A stretch of 64,000 bases of DNA from Bog-473 sp052148295 (GCA_052148295.1 JBKQIP010000162.1:15501-79500); one strand, 5' to 3'; numbered from the stretch's first letter, positions 36,874-45,051 are shown. The notes: a model not told the origin generated them from the sequence alone. Numbers and translations are program-made.

Positions 36874-39800
36874 TCAGGTCAGGACGGCGCCCGGTCCCAA
36901 GAGCCGTTTGAGCTCCCCCACCAGACCGTTTCGGCAGTCCACGTTGAACTCGGGCGGGAGCCGGAGCACCTTCTCCCCGACGTGCAGCAGCACGGACGAG
37001 GGGCCGGGGTGCCGGCTCAGGACCTCCTTGAGGCCCCCCACGGTCGCATCGGTCAGGACGCCCAGGGGCAGGGCGATCTTGAGGTCCTCCAACCCCCGCT
37101 CGAGCGGCGGACGGCTGACCTCCATGCAGACGATCTTGGGCTCCTCCTCCCGCGTGTCGAGCCGTCCGCGCACCACCAGGACGGCGTCGTTCTCGATCAG
37201 TGCGCCGTAGTCGGCCATCGTCTTGGGGAACACGAACACCTCCATGGCGGCGTGGAGATCCTCGAGCACGAACCGGGCCATGAGGTCGCCCTTCCTGGTG
37301 TACGTCCGGCGCAGGTCGGTGACGACGCCCCCGACCGACCGCACGGCCGAGCGCTCGGTCGTGGGATCCTCCTCCCGCAGATCCGAGAGGCGGCAATCGG
37401 TGTAGCGCGACAGCGCCTGCTCGAAGCCCATGAGCGGGTGGTCACTCACGTAGAGACCGAGCATCTCCTTCTCGAAGGCCAGGCGTTGGTCCTTGTCGAA
37501 CTCCGTGTCGGGGATGACCACGTTGGCCGCCCCCCAGCCGGGGTCGTCCTGCTCTCCCTCCAACGCGGCGAAGAGCGAGGTGATCCCCAGGTCCTGCTCC
37601 CGGCGACGCTCGAGCGTCCGATCGACGACGCTCTCGAGGACGAGGCACAGCCCGAGCCGGGTGTGGCCCAGGGAGTCGAAGGCGCCGCTCTTGGCCAGCG
37701 ACTCCATGGTGCGCTTGTTCAACACCGCCGGGTCGACCCGCTGGCAGAAATCGAAGAAGTCGACGAACGGGCCGTGCGCCGTCCGCTCGGCCACGATGCG
37801 CTCGACCAGGCTCTCGCCGACGTTGCGCACCGCGGCCAACCCGAACACGATGGCGGGACCGGCCCCCTCGGAGCGGTCGGGGGCGAACTCGGCCACGGAG
37901 CGGTTGACGTCGGGCACCAGGACGGCGATGCCCCGCGATCGGCACTCGGCCAGGTAGACGGCCGTCTTGTCCTTGTTGTCCTTGACCGACGTGAGGAGCG
38001 CCGCCATGTACTCGGTCGGATGGTGCGCCTTGAGCCAGGCCGTCTGGTACGCCACCAGGCCGTAGCCGTAGGAGTGCGACTTGTTGAAGGCGTAGTCGGC
38101 GAAGGGCTCGATGATGTCGAACAGGTCGGTGCCCAGCGCCTCGCCGTACCCCTGCGCGACACAGCCCGCCACGAACTTCTCGCGTTCGGCGGCGATGAGC
38201 GCCCTGATCTTCTTGCCGCACGCCTTGCGCAGGTTGTCGGCTTCCTCGAGCGAGTAGCCGGCGAACTTCTGCGCCACCCGCATGACCGACTCCTGGTAGA
38301 GCATCAGCCCGTAGGTGTCCTTGAGGATCGGCTCGAGGTCCGGATGCAGGTAGGTCAGTGCCTTGCGGCCGTTCTTGAGCTCGGGGTAGTCGCGGTGCAT
38401 GTTGGCCGCCATGGGCCCGGGCCGGTAGAGCGCCACCAGCGCGGCCACGTCGTCGAAGCTGGTGGGCGCCAGGGCCCGCAGGGTCTGGCGCATGGCCGAG
38501 CCCTCCAGCTGGAACACGCCGATGGAGTCGGCACGGCGCAGCATCTCGAGGGTCGGCTCGTCGGCCAGGTCGACGGCGTCGATGTCCGGCCGCTCCCCGG
38601 TCGCCGCCTCGATCAGATCGAGTGTCCGCTCGATGATGGACAGGTTGCGCAGCCCCAGGAAGTCCATCTTGAGCAGGCCGAGCTCCTCCACCCCGTGCAT
38701 CTCGTACTGCGTCACGATCGGCGCGTCCTCGGGCCGGCCCCCGGCGTCGGGCTTGCGCTGGACGGGGAGGTAGTCGGTCAAGGGGTCGCGGGAGATGACC
38801 ACGGCGGCCGCGTGGATCCCATCCTGGCGCCGCAGCCCTTCCAGCCCCAGGGCGACGTCGATCACCTCCTTGGCGTCGGGGTCCGACTCGTGCATGGTGC
38901 GCAGTTCCGCCGCCGCGGCGAACCCCTCCTCGTGCCCCTCGGTCTTGGTCAGGCAGGCGTGGAGGGGGGTGTCGCGGCCCATGACCAGCGGCGGCATGGC
39001 CTTGGCGATGCGGTCACCCACGCTGTACTGCTTGCCCAGGACCCGCGCCGCGTCCCGCACGGCGGCCCGGGCCTTGATGGTCGAGAAGGTGACCACCTGG
39101 GCCACCCGGTCGCTGCCGTACTTCTCGGCGGCGTAGCGCATCACGTCGGCCCGGTAGCGCTCGTCGAAGTCCATGTCGATGTCGGGCATCTGCTGGCGCC
39201 CCGGATTGAGGAAGCGCTCGAAGAGCAGGTCGTAGCGGATGGGGTCGAGGTCGACGATGCGCAGGCAGTAGGCCACGCAGCAGCCGGCCGCTGACCCCCG
39301 GCCGGGGCCGACCCGGATGCCCGACTCGCGGGCGAAACGGATGAGGTCCCACACCACCAGGAAGTAGGCGGCGAACCCCATGTTCCCGATGACGCCCAAC
39401 TCGTAGTCCAGCCGGTCACGCACGTGGGCCGGCACCTCGCTGCCGTAGCGCGACCGCGCCCCCTCCATGGTCAGGTGGCGCAGGTAGGCCAGCGCCCGGT
39501 CCTCGTACCGCTCGCCCGTGAAGGTCTCGGGCACGGGGAACTCGGGGAGGCTCGGCTGGCCCAGCTCGATCTGCACATCGGCCCGCTCGGCGATGAGCAG
39601 GGTGTTGTCACACGCCTCGGGGAGCTCCGAGAAGAGGTGGCGCATCTCGCGCGACGACTTGAGGTAGTGCTCGGTCCCCTCGAAGTGGAAGCGGTTGGTG
39701 TCCGACAGCAGCGCCCCGGTCTGCACGCAGAGGAGGGCGTCGTGAGCCACGGCGTCCTCCCGGTGGGTGTAGTGGCTGTCGTTGGTGGCCAGCAGGGGGG

Positions 39801-40440
39801 CCCCGAGGCGGCGGGCGATCTGCACCAGCTGGGGATTGGTCCGGTGCTGGTCAGCCAGGCCGTGGTCCTGCAATTCGACGAAGAGGTGGTCGCGCCCGAA
39901 GATGTCCTGCAGGCGGGCGGCCCGGCGCTCCGCCTCGGCGACGTCGCCGGACAGGAGCGCCTGGAGCACCACCCCGCCCAGGCATCCCGTGGTGGCGATC
40001 AGCCCTTCGTGGTGACGCTCGAGGAGCTCCCAGTCGAGCCGGGGCTTGTAGTAGTAGCCCTCGAGGTAGGCGGCGGACGAGAGCTTGAGCAGGTTGCGGT
40101 AGCCCCCGACCGTCTCGGCCAGCAGGGTCAGGTGGTAGTAGAGCTTCTGTCCGCCCTCGACGTCGCCCCCGGTGTCGTCGACCCTGCCCCGGCGCACCGG
40201 GCGCTCGTGGCGTGACTCGGCCGCCATGTAGGCCTCGGTGCCGATGACCGGCGTGATGCCCTGCTCGCGGCAGGCCTTGTAGAAGTCCAGGACGCCGTAC
40301 ATGTTGCCGTGGTCGGTGATACCCAGGGCCGGCTGCCCGTCGGCGGCGGCGGCGGACACCAGCGCGCCCACCCGGGCGGCGCCGTCGAGCATGGAGAACT
40401 CGGTGTGGGTATGGAGGTGGGTGAACGACCGCTCCGACAC
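36874..40440 (-). CDS. dnaE: DNA polymerase III alpha subunit (replicative, DnaE1 type)
   Basis: This 1188-aa C-family polymerase is the replicative catalytic subunit. The N-terminal PHP domain has apparently all metal ligands: FTHLHTHTEFSMLDGA, GITDHGNMYG, GTEAYM, KLYYHLTLLA, TTGCLGG and NDSHYTH. In mycobacterial DnaE1 the same set forms the proofreading exonuclease. Palm catalytic Asps are in QQMPDIDMDFDERYR (near 400), and GPGRGSAAGCCVAYCL is also typical. GKKIRALIAAEREKFV and FNKSHSYGYGLVAYQTAWLK are the fingers. The tail has the OB fold and a C-terminal domain. The GTG is preceded by AAAGGAGG. Length and domains fit DnaE1 rather than the error-prone DnaE2. Confidence 0.97.
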   Translation of the reverse strand: MSERSFTHLHTHTEFSMLDGAARVGALVSAAAADGQPALGITDHGNMYGVLDFYKACREQGITPVIGTEAYMAAESRHERPVRRGRVDDTGGDVEGGQKLYYHLTLLAETVGGYRNLLKLSSAAYLEGYYYKPRLDWELLERHHEGLIATTGCLGGVVLQALLSGDVAEAERRAARLQDIFGRDHLFVELQDHGLADQHRTNPQLVQIARRLGAPLLATNDSHYTHREDAVAHDALLCVQTGALLSDTNRFHFEGTEHYLKSSREMRHLFSELPEACDNTLLIAERADVQIELGQPSLPEFPVPETFTGERYEDRALAYLRHLTMEGARSRYGSEVPAHVRDRLDYELGVIGNMGFAAYFLVVWDLIRFARESGIRVGPGRGSAAGCCVAYCLRIVDLDPIRYDLLFERFLNPGRQQMPDIDMDFDERYRADVMRYAAEKYGSDRVAQVVTFSTIKARAAVRDAARVLGKQYSVGDRIAKAMPPLVMGRDTPLHACLTKTEGHEEGFAAAAELRTMHESDPDAKEVIDVALGLEGLRRQDGIHAAAVVISRDPLTDYLPVQRKPDAGGRPEDAPIVTQYEMHGVEELGLLKMDFLGLRNLSIIERTLDLIEAATGERPDIDAVDLADEPTLEMLRRADSIGVFQLEGSAMRQTLRALAPTSFDDVAALVALYRPGPMAANMHRDYPELKNGRKALTYLHPDLEPILKDTYGLMLYQESVMRVAQKFAGYSLEEADNLRKACGKKIRALIAAEREKFVAGCVAQGYGEALGTDLFDIIEPFADYAFNKSHSYGYGLVAYQTAWLKAHHPTEYMAALLTSVKDNKDKTAVYLAECRSRGIAVLVPDVNRSVAEFAPDRSEGAGPAIVFGLAAVRNVGESLVERIVAERTAHGPFVDFFDFCQRVDPAVLNKRTMESLAKSGAFDSLGHTRLGLCLVLESVVDRTLERRREQDLGITSLFAALEGEQDDPGWGAANVVIPDTEFDKDQRLAFEKEMLGLYVSDHPLMGFEQALSRYTDCRLSDLREEDPTTERSAVRSVGGVVTDLRRTYTRKGDLMARFVLEDLHAAMEVFVFPKTMADYGALIENDAVLVVRGRLDTREEEPKIVCMEVSRPPLERGLEDLKIALPLGVLTDATVGGLKEVLSRHPGPSSVLLHVGEKVLRLPPEFNVDCRNGLVGELKRLLGPGAVLT

Positions 40441-40505
40441 CGGCCTCCTTTCGACTCGAACTTACAGACCTGTCATTTGTCCGCGGACCTAGGACCTTAC
40501 CCGCG

Positions 40506-41165
40506 CTATTTGGTCCGGAGAACGACCGTGCGGACGATCTTGTCGTGCAGGGTCTGGCGCTTGGCGTCCCAGAGGGGAAAGAGCATGTCGACGATCCAGA
40601 CGATCACCGTGAGCCGGAAGACCTCCTCGACCAGGGAGCGGACGAAGGCTTTCCCGTATCCAACCAGCTCGAGGGACTCGTCGCGCACGCACCGCACGCC
40701 GACCGCCATCATCCCGACGGTCTGCCCCGCGGGACGACCGATGAGGACCGTGGCGTACACGATGCTGATGACCACGCCGAGGGACAGGGCCACAATGGAG
40801 TAGTGGTGATGGTGGACCACGCCGTGGTTGGTCGTGGTGAAGTGGATCGCCCCCGACTTGGTCCCGCGCAGGAGCAGGTCCAGCACCCCTTCCACCAGGG
40901 CCAGGATGACGAAGTCGATCAGGTACCCACCTACGCGGAGTCCCCAGCTGGCGTACACCACCGGGGGTGGGCCGGCGAACGACGGCGGCGGGTAGGCCGC
41001 GCGGGGCGGGTCGAAACCGCGGGTCTCCGTGTCCGGATACGACGGCGGGGCGGGCGCCGTGGATGAGGCGGGTGGAGCCGGCGGCGGCGCTCCCTCGGCG
41101 TCCCCGCTCCCACCGGGGAACGTCGGCGGGCCTCCGGCACTGCCTCCTGCTTCTTCGTCAGCCAT
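40506..41165 (-). CDS. RDD family membrane protein with proline-rich N-terminus
   Basis: This 219-aa protein has a Pro/Ala/Gly-rich cytoplasmic N-terminus (1-70, with APPPAPPASSTAPAPPSYP) and then an RDD domain. That domain has SWGLRVGGYLIDFVILALV (the Arg-Asp pair), SIVALSLGVVISIVYATVLI, GQTVGMMAVGVRCVRDES and VIVWIVDMLFPLWDAKRQTLHDK. Three hydrophobic helices are visible. A run of four His (VVHHHHYSI) lies in the first loop. RDD proteins are poorly understood, and some act as transporters. AAAGGA lies upstream of the ATG. The next 65 nt to dnaE contain the palindrome GTCCGCGGAC (40479-40488). Confidence 0.8.
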   Translation of the reverse strand: MADEEAGGSAGGPPTFPGGSGDAEGAPPPAPPASSTAPAPPSYPDTETRGFDPPRAAYPPPSFAGPPPVVYASWGLRVGGYLIDFVILALVEGVLDLLLRGTKSGAIHFTTTNHGVVHHHHYSIVALSLGVVISIVYATVLIGRPAGQTVGMMAVGVRCVRDESLELVGYGKAFVRSLVEEVFRLTVIVWIVDMLFPLWDAKRQTLHDKIVRTVVLRTK

Positions 41166-41209
41166 GAGTGGATGGTCCTTTCTCTGGTGCGATCATGGTC
41201 TCAGAGATC

Positions 41210-41710
41210 TCAGAGATACGCCCCGGGGCGTGCCCCCGAGCTCTCGCCGGCCTGGGGCAGCCCGCGCTGGCGCATCTCCTCGAGCTGGGAGCGGGCCGCC
41301 ATCTGCTGGGACATGAGGGTGGCCTGGATCCCGTGGAACAGGCCCTCCAGCCAGCCCACCAGCTGCGCCTGGGCGATGCGCAGCTCGGACTCGCTCGGGG
41401 CGTCGTCGTCGAAGGGCAGGGCCATGCGGTCGAGCTCGGCCACCAGGTCGGGCGAGAGCCCCTCGGAGAGATCGTGGATCGACTGCTCGTAGATCTCACG
41501 CAGGCGTACCCGGCCCTTCTCGTCCAGCGGGGCCTGGCGCACCTCGTCCAGCAGCATCCGGACCATGGAGCCGATGCGCAGCACCTTGGCCGGCTCGTTG
41601 ACCGACTCTCGGGCCGAGGGCGGCGCCCCGGCCGCCTCGCCTCCCCCGGCACCGTCGCGTTCGGCACCGAGGATTTCGTCGGGGGCTATCGGGGTCGGGT
41701 CGTCCGCCAT
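41210..41710 (-). CDS. bpa: Bacterial proteasome activator Bpa/PafE
   Basis: This 166-aa protein matches the ring-forming, ATP-independent activator of the actinobacterial 20S proteasome. SMVRMLLDEVRQAPLDEKGR, LREIYEQSIHDLSEGLSPDL and SELRIAQAQLVGWLEGLFHGI with QQMAARSQLEEM form the conserved four-helix region. The C-terminus ends GAYL, corresponding to the GQYL-type motif that docks into the proteasome alpha-ring pocket. The N-terminal 45 residues are acidic and probably disordered. It implies 20S proteasome genes elsewhere in this genome. Its neighbours (RDD protein, phosphodiesterase) give no further hint. Confidence 0.88.
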   Translation of the reverse strand: MADDPTPIAPDEILGAERDGAGGGEAAGAPPSARESVNEPAKVLRIGSMVRMLLDEVRQAPLDEKGRVRLREIYEQSIHDLSEGLSPDLVAELDRMALPFDDDAPSESELRIAQAQLVGWLEGLFHGIQATLMSQQMAARSQLEEMRQRGLPQAGESSGARPGAYL

Positions 41711-41740
41711 GCCCCAATCCTGCCATTCGCGCGCGCCGCG

Positions 41741-42892
41741 TCAGGCGGACGGCCAGCTGAGCAGGGGAACCAGCATCTCGGCCGGGGTGAGCGAGCCGTG
41801 GCGGGCCCACAGCCGCAGTTCGCCCGTGTCGGCCGGGTCGAGGAAGGCGGTCGGCGCGTGGGGCGCCAGCAGCACGTCGCCCAGCCTCGACGCCACGGCC
41901 ACCGACGGGGTGCCACCCAGCCACCCCTCGTCGACGATCTGGTCCCGCGTCCGCACCCAGGCCACGTCTCCGTACAGCTCGCCGGCCGCCCCCGCCACGG
42001 CGTCGGTGGCCCCGGGCCGGACATGGAGCCAGCGGAACCGGCCCTCGCCGCTGAGCAGCGTGACGGCGTCCATCACGTCGGCGCCAAGGATCTCGCCGGT
42101 GCCCCCCACGTCGACCTGCCCGTGGTCGGCCGTCACCACCAGCACCCCCCCGGGCGGCAGGACGCTCAGCACGTCGGCCACCAGCCGGTCCACCGCCACC
42201 AGCTCGTCGTCGTAGTACTCCCCCAGGCCGTCGGCGTGGGCCACCTTGTCGATGCCCTCGTAGTAGGCGTAGACGAACCGCGCCCCCTGCCCGAGCACCG
42301 ACCGCACGCCGGTGATCAGTCCGGCCGGCGTGTGCCAGCGGTGCAGCTCGCCGTCGCCCAGGTGCGCCGCCGTGAAGCCGGTGGGCCCGTAGTCGTGACG
42401 GGTCACCACCGGCACCGGCCGCGGGGCGCCCGGGAACGTCGGGCACGGTTGGAAGACGGAGGCGGGCACCCGCACCCGGGCGTCGACGCCGCCGATCGTC
42501 CACGCCAGGACGTTCATGATCTCGTCGCCCCACGCCACGCGGTAGCCGACCACCCCGTGCGCCGATGGCGGTCGCCCGGTCACCAGCGAGGTCAACGCGG
42601 CCGCGGTGGTGCTGGGCGCCACCGAGGTGATCGGCCCCCCGATCCCTTCGGTCAGGGTGGGGGCCAGCTCGTCCCGGGCGGCCAGCTGCTCCCAGCCCAG
42701 GCCGTCGAGGACCAGCAGGACGACCTGAGAGGCGTCGGCCACGCCGTCCGGCATCCACGCCGGCAGTTCCGCCCGGCCGTAGATGCTCCCCAGCAGCCCC
42801 GGCAGCACCCCGGTCAGGCACGCTCCCCCGAAGTCGGGCAGGAGGGGTCGCGGTCCATCGGCTGCGGTCTCCGGTCCCTCGGCTGCGGTCAC
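41741..42892 (-). CDS. Type I phosphodiesterase / nucleotide pyrophosphatase-like (alkaline phosphatase superfamily)
   Basis: This 383-aa protein has the alkaline-phosphatase-fold metal site. It shows VVLLVLDGLGWEQL (Asp), SVAPSTTAAALTSLVTGRPPS (the Thr nucleophile context), GIDKVAHADG (Asp/His) and VVTADHGQVDVG (Asp-His). AHGVVGYRVAW and FVYAYYEGIDK fit the nucleotide pyrophosphatase/phosphodiesterase branch. No signal peptide or membrane segment was seen, so it is probably cytosolic. The GTG at 42892 is chosen because TACGGT lies eight nt upstream (leaderless). An open frame nine codons longer would include that promoter. It is divergent from the Rrf2 gene. Confidence 0.83.
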   Translation of the reverse strand: MTAAEGPETAADGPRPLLPDFGGACLTGVLPGLLGSIYGRAELPAWMPDGVADASQVVLLVLDGLGWEQLAARDELAPTLTEGIGGPITSVAPSTTAAALTSLVTGRPPSAHGVVGYRVAWGDEIMNVLAWTIGGVDARVRVPASVFQPCPTFPGAPRPVPVVTRHDYGPTGFTAAHLGDGELHRWHTPAGLITGVRSVLGQGARFVYAYYEGIDKVAHADGLGEYYDDELVAVDRLVADVLSVLPPGGVLVVTADHGQVDVGGTGEILGADVMDAVTLLSGEGRFRWLHVRPGATDAVAGAAGELYGDVAWVRTRDQIVDEGWLGGTPSVAVASRLGDVLLAPHAPTAFLDPADTGELRLWARHGSLTPAEMLVPLLSWPSA

Positions 42893-42900
42893 AGCGGGAC

Positions 42901-42906
42901 ACCGTA
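42901..42906 (-). promoter_or_regulatory. -10 element for the phosphodiesterase gene
   Basis: TACGGT, then eight nt, then GTG (42892). It shares the 62-nt divergent region with the Rrf2 promoter. Confidence 0.45.
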
Positions 42907-42942
42907 GACCCGCGAACACCTCGCTCCCGACCCCCGGGCCGG

Positions 42943-42948
42943 TAACAT
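42943..42948 (+). promoter_or_regulatory. -10 element for the Rrf2 regulator
   Basis: TAACAT, then six nt (CGGCAT), then GTG at 42955, a leaderless-type arrangement. Autoregulation, common for Rrf2 proteins, would use this short region. Confidence 0.5.
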
Positions 42949-42954
42949 CGGCAT

Positions 42955-43392
42955 GTGAGGGTATCGACGCGGGGCGACTACGCCTGCCGGGCTTTGCTGT
43001 CGCTGGCGCTGCACGGCGGCGAGACGCCGACCTCCGTGCGTGACATCGCCGAGCGGACCGCGTTGCCCCAGCCCTACCTCGAGCAGATCCTGCTCGCCCT
43101 CAAGGGCGCCGGCCTCGTCCGCTCGAAGCGGGGCGTGGGCGGCGGGTACGTGCTGGCCCGCCTCCCCGAGGACATCAGCCTGGCCCAGATCATCTCCGCC
43201 GTGGACGGCCCCATCGCCGCGGGGGACTTCGGCGAGCCCCACGCCGACGGGGCCTGCGACCACGAGGGGCAGTGCGTCCTGCTCGCCGTCTGGGCCGACG
43301 TCGGGGAGACCATGCGGACCCACCTGCAGTCCTACAGCCTGGCCGACATGGTGGCCCGGGCCCGGGGCAATGTGGCCGCCCCGGTGAGCTGA
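42955..43392 (+). CDS. Rrf2 family transcriptional regulator
   Basis: This 145-aa winged-helix protein opens VRVSTRGDYACRALLSLALH. Its recognition region SVRDIAERTALPQPYLEQILLALKGAGLVRSKRGVGGGYVLAR is typical of Rrf2/IscR. The sensing loop has ACDHEGQCVLLAVWADV with two Cys (spacing six) rather than the three of IscR. A further Cys sits near residue 11. It may bind an iron-sulfur cluster or sense redox or cysteine state. Target genes are unknown. The divergent phosphodiesterase gene and the gene itself are the first candidates. Confidence 0.88.
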   Translation: MRVSTRGDYACRALLSLALHGGETPTSVRDIAERTALPQPYLEQILLALKGAGLVRSKRGVGGGYVLARLPEDISLAQIISAVDGPIAAGDFGEPHADGACDHEGQCVLLAVWADVGETMRTHLQSYSLADMVARARGNVAAPVS

Positions 43393-43398
43393 CCCCAC

Positions 43399-43974
43399 TC
43401 AGCCCAGCCCTTCGGGGAGCCGGTTCCACACCTCCACCACCGGCGTTTCGCGCTCCCATCCGAGCAGGCTGACCGCACCGGCACCCAGGGAGAAGAGGCG
43501 CCCCGCCACCGGCGGGAGGCCCAGCCAGCGCGCCGCCAGCACGCGCAGCAGGTGCCCGTGGGCCACGCACAGCGTGTCCGCCTCGGACCGCCGGGCCCGC
43601 TCGATCACCCGGTCGGCGCGGCGGCCCACGTCGGCGGCCCGCTCGCCGTCGGGCACCCCGTCGGCCCACAGCGTCCATCCGGGTCGCTCGGCCCGTATCT
43701 CGACCGTGGTGCGGCCCTCGTAGGCGCCGTAGTCCCACTCCAACAGGTCGGGCTCGGGCTCCCCGTCGAACCCGGCCAGGGCGCAGGTGTCCGCCGCCCG
43801 CCGCAGGGGGCTGGTGAGCACCAGGCCGAAGGAGAGGGTGCCCAGCGCTTGACCAGCGACTTTGGCTTGCCGGCGGCCCTCGTCGAGGAGCGGGAGATCG
43901 GTGCGGCCGGTGTGCCGGCCCGAGAGCGTCCACTCGGTGGCGCCGTGGCGCAGGAGAGCGAGGCGTGGTGGCAC
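43399..43974 (-). CDS. Histidine phosphatase (phosphoglycerate mutase-like) family protein
   Basis: This 191-aa enzyme has ALLRHGATEWTLSGRHTGRTD (catalytic RHG), LTSPLRRAADTCALAG, LLEWDYGAYEGRTTVEI (general acid Glu) and LCVAHGHLLRVLAARWLGL (second His). These are all the residues needed for a broad-specificity phosphomonoesterase such as an acid phosphatase or GpmB-like enzyme. GTG at 43974 gives VPPRLALLRHG. The frame remains open to a TTG at 44010, which adds 12 weakly conserved residues. It is convergent with the Rrf2 gene (six nt apart). Confidence 0.85.
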   Translation of the reverse strand: MPPRLALLRHGATEWTLSGRHTGRTDLPLLDEGRRQAKVAGQALGTLSFGLVLTSPLRRAADTCALAGFDGEPEPDLLEWDYGAYEGRTTVEIRAERPGWTLWADGVPDGERAADVGRRADRVIERARRSEADTLCVAHGHLLRVLAARWLGLPPVAGRLFSLGAGAVSLLGWERETPVVEVWNRLPEGLG

Positions 43975-44060
43975 GGCCTGTAGGTCACCACGGGCCGACG
44001 GCGGCTGCAACTTCGGGTCCGAACAGCCCGATGGAATGATGCGGCCTCATCGGGTGTTGT

Positions 44061-44092
44061 ACCGGGCAGATTCAACCCGGTGGACTCCGGGT
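44061..44092 (+). other. Two mutually exclusive hairpins upstream of the sigma factor gene
   Basis: ACCGGG (44061-44066) can pair with CCCGGT (44076-44081). Alternatively ACCCGG (44075-44080) pairs with CCGGGT (44087-44092) around a 6-nt loop. The pairs overlap, so only one can form. They lie about 40-70 nt before the start codon. No clear promoter hexamers were found in 44011-44131. Confidence 0.4.
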
Positions 44093-44131
44093 ACGGATGA
44101 GAGAGAGCGAAGAGCGTCGGGAGACAGAGCG

Positions 44132-44968
44132 ATGAAGAGCGCGGTGAGCACGGCCGACACCCTTGGGTTGATGTTGCGTGATCTGGACCAGTTCCCCATG
44201 CCCGATCACGAGCAGCAGGTGGAGTTGGCCAAGCGCGTCGCCGCGGGGGACCAGCTGGCCCGCCAGCAGATGGTGGCGGCCAACCTCAGGCTGGTCGTGC
44301 ACTGGGCCCGGCGTTACCAGGACCGCGGCGTGGACATGGCCGACCTGGTCCAAGAGGGTGCCTTCGGCCTCATGCGCGCCGTCGACAAGTTCGACTGGGA
44401 GCGGGGCTTCCGGTTCTCGACCTATGCCACCTGGTGGATCCGCCAGGCCCTGCAGCGGGCGGTGCAGCAGCACGGGCGCACCATCCGGATCCCCCTCGAG
44501 GTCGGTGAACAGATCCAGCGGCTCGAGCTGATCAAGGCCGAGCTGGCCAATGCCCTCGGGCGGACCCCCACCGAGGAGGAGCTCAACGAGGCCACCGGCA
44601 TGACCACCGACGAGCGCCAGTCCCTCGAGGACGTGGCCCGGGTCACCGCCTCCCTCGATCAGCCGGCCGCGTCCGAGTCGGCCACCACGCTGGGCGAGCT
44701 GGTGGCGCCCGACCCCACGGACTTCGTGGCCGACGTGCACGAGACCATGGTCTACGACCGGGTGCGCGACGCCGTCGAGAAGCTGCCCGACCTCCAGCGC
44801 GACGTGCTGCGCCTGAGGTTCGGGTTCGGCGGGGACTCGCCCGCCTCCCTGCAGTCGACCGCGGAGCGGCTCGGTGTCGGCGTGCGGAGGGTGCGGCGGG
44901 CCGAGGAGGAGGCGCTCGCGGCGCTCTCCTTCGACGCCGACGTGCTCGGCGTGCACCAGGCCGCCTAG
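44132..44968 (+). CDS. RNA polymerase sigma-70 factor, group 1/2 type
   Basis: This 278-aa sigma factor lacks region 1.1. A short region 1.2 (LGLMLRDLDQFPMPDHEQQVEL) is present. Region 2 shows QQMVAANLRLVVHWARRYQDRG, DLVQEGAFGLMRAVDKFDW and GFRFSTYATWWIRQALQRA (the -10 recognition and melting helix). Region 3 follows with RTIRIPLEVGEQIQ. Region 4 ends the protein with LPDLQRDVLRLRFGFGG and TAERLGVGVRRVRRAEEEAL (the -35 helix). The size suggests a SigB/HrdD-like group 2 factor, not the housekeeping one. GGGAGA lies upstream of the ATG. Just past the stop is a degenerate copy of the gene's own last 14 codons. Confidence 0.92.
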   Translation: MKSAVSTADTLGLMLRDLDQFPMPDHEQQVELAKRVAAGDQLARQQMVAANLRLVVHWARRYQDRGVDMADLVQEGAFGLMRAVDKFDWERGFRFSTYATWWIRQALQRAVQQHGRTIRIPLEVGEQIQRLELIKAELANALGRTPTEEELNEATGMTTDERQSLEDVARVTASLDQPAASESATTLGELVAPDPTDFVADVHETMVYDRVRDAVEKLPDLQRDVLRLRFGFGGDSPASLQSTAERLGVGVRRVRRAEEEALAALSFDADVLGVHQAA

Positions 44969-45017
44969 CCCGGTCTCTCCGTCGACGCCGACAGGCTCGG
45001 CCGTCCACCAGACGGCC
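44924..45017. repeat. Diverged direct duplication of the sigma gene 3' end
   Basis: 44924-44965 (the last 14 codons before the stop) and 44975-45017 align with about 36 of 43 positions identical, including an 11-nt block TCGACGCCGAC and the block GCTCGG. The second copy lies entirely after the stop codon. Confidence 0.75.
44999..45017 (+). terminator. Hairpin terminator after the sigma gene
   Basis: GGCCGTC-CACCA-GACGGCC is a perfect 7-bp stem with a 5-nt loop, inside the duplicated copy of the gene end. It is the only strong hairpin between the sigma gene and the convergent rluD-like gene. It lacks a U-tract. Confidence 0.55.
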
Positions 45018-45051
45018 CCGTCGTTGGGCCCAGAGGGTGGCTAGGGATGGC

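Noticed and set aside
36853..39294. Open frame of about 800 codons on the plus strand opposite dnaE.
   Set aside because: The dnaE frame has complete polymerase motifs. The antisense frame is a GC-bias artefact with low-complexity composition.
40506..41165. Four-His run in the RDD protein considered as a dedicated metal-binding site.
   Set aside because: It is a short run in a poorly conserved loop with no other ligands nearby, which is insufficient support.
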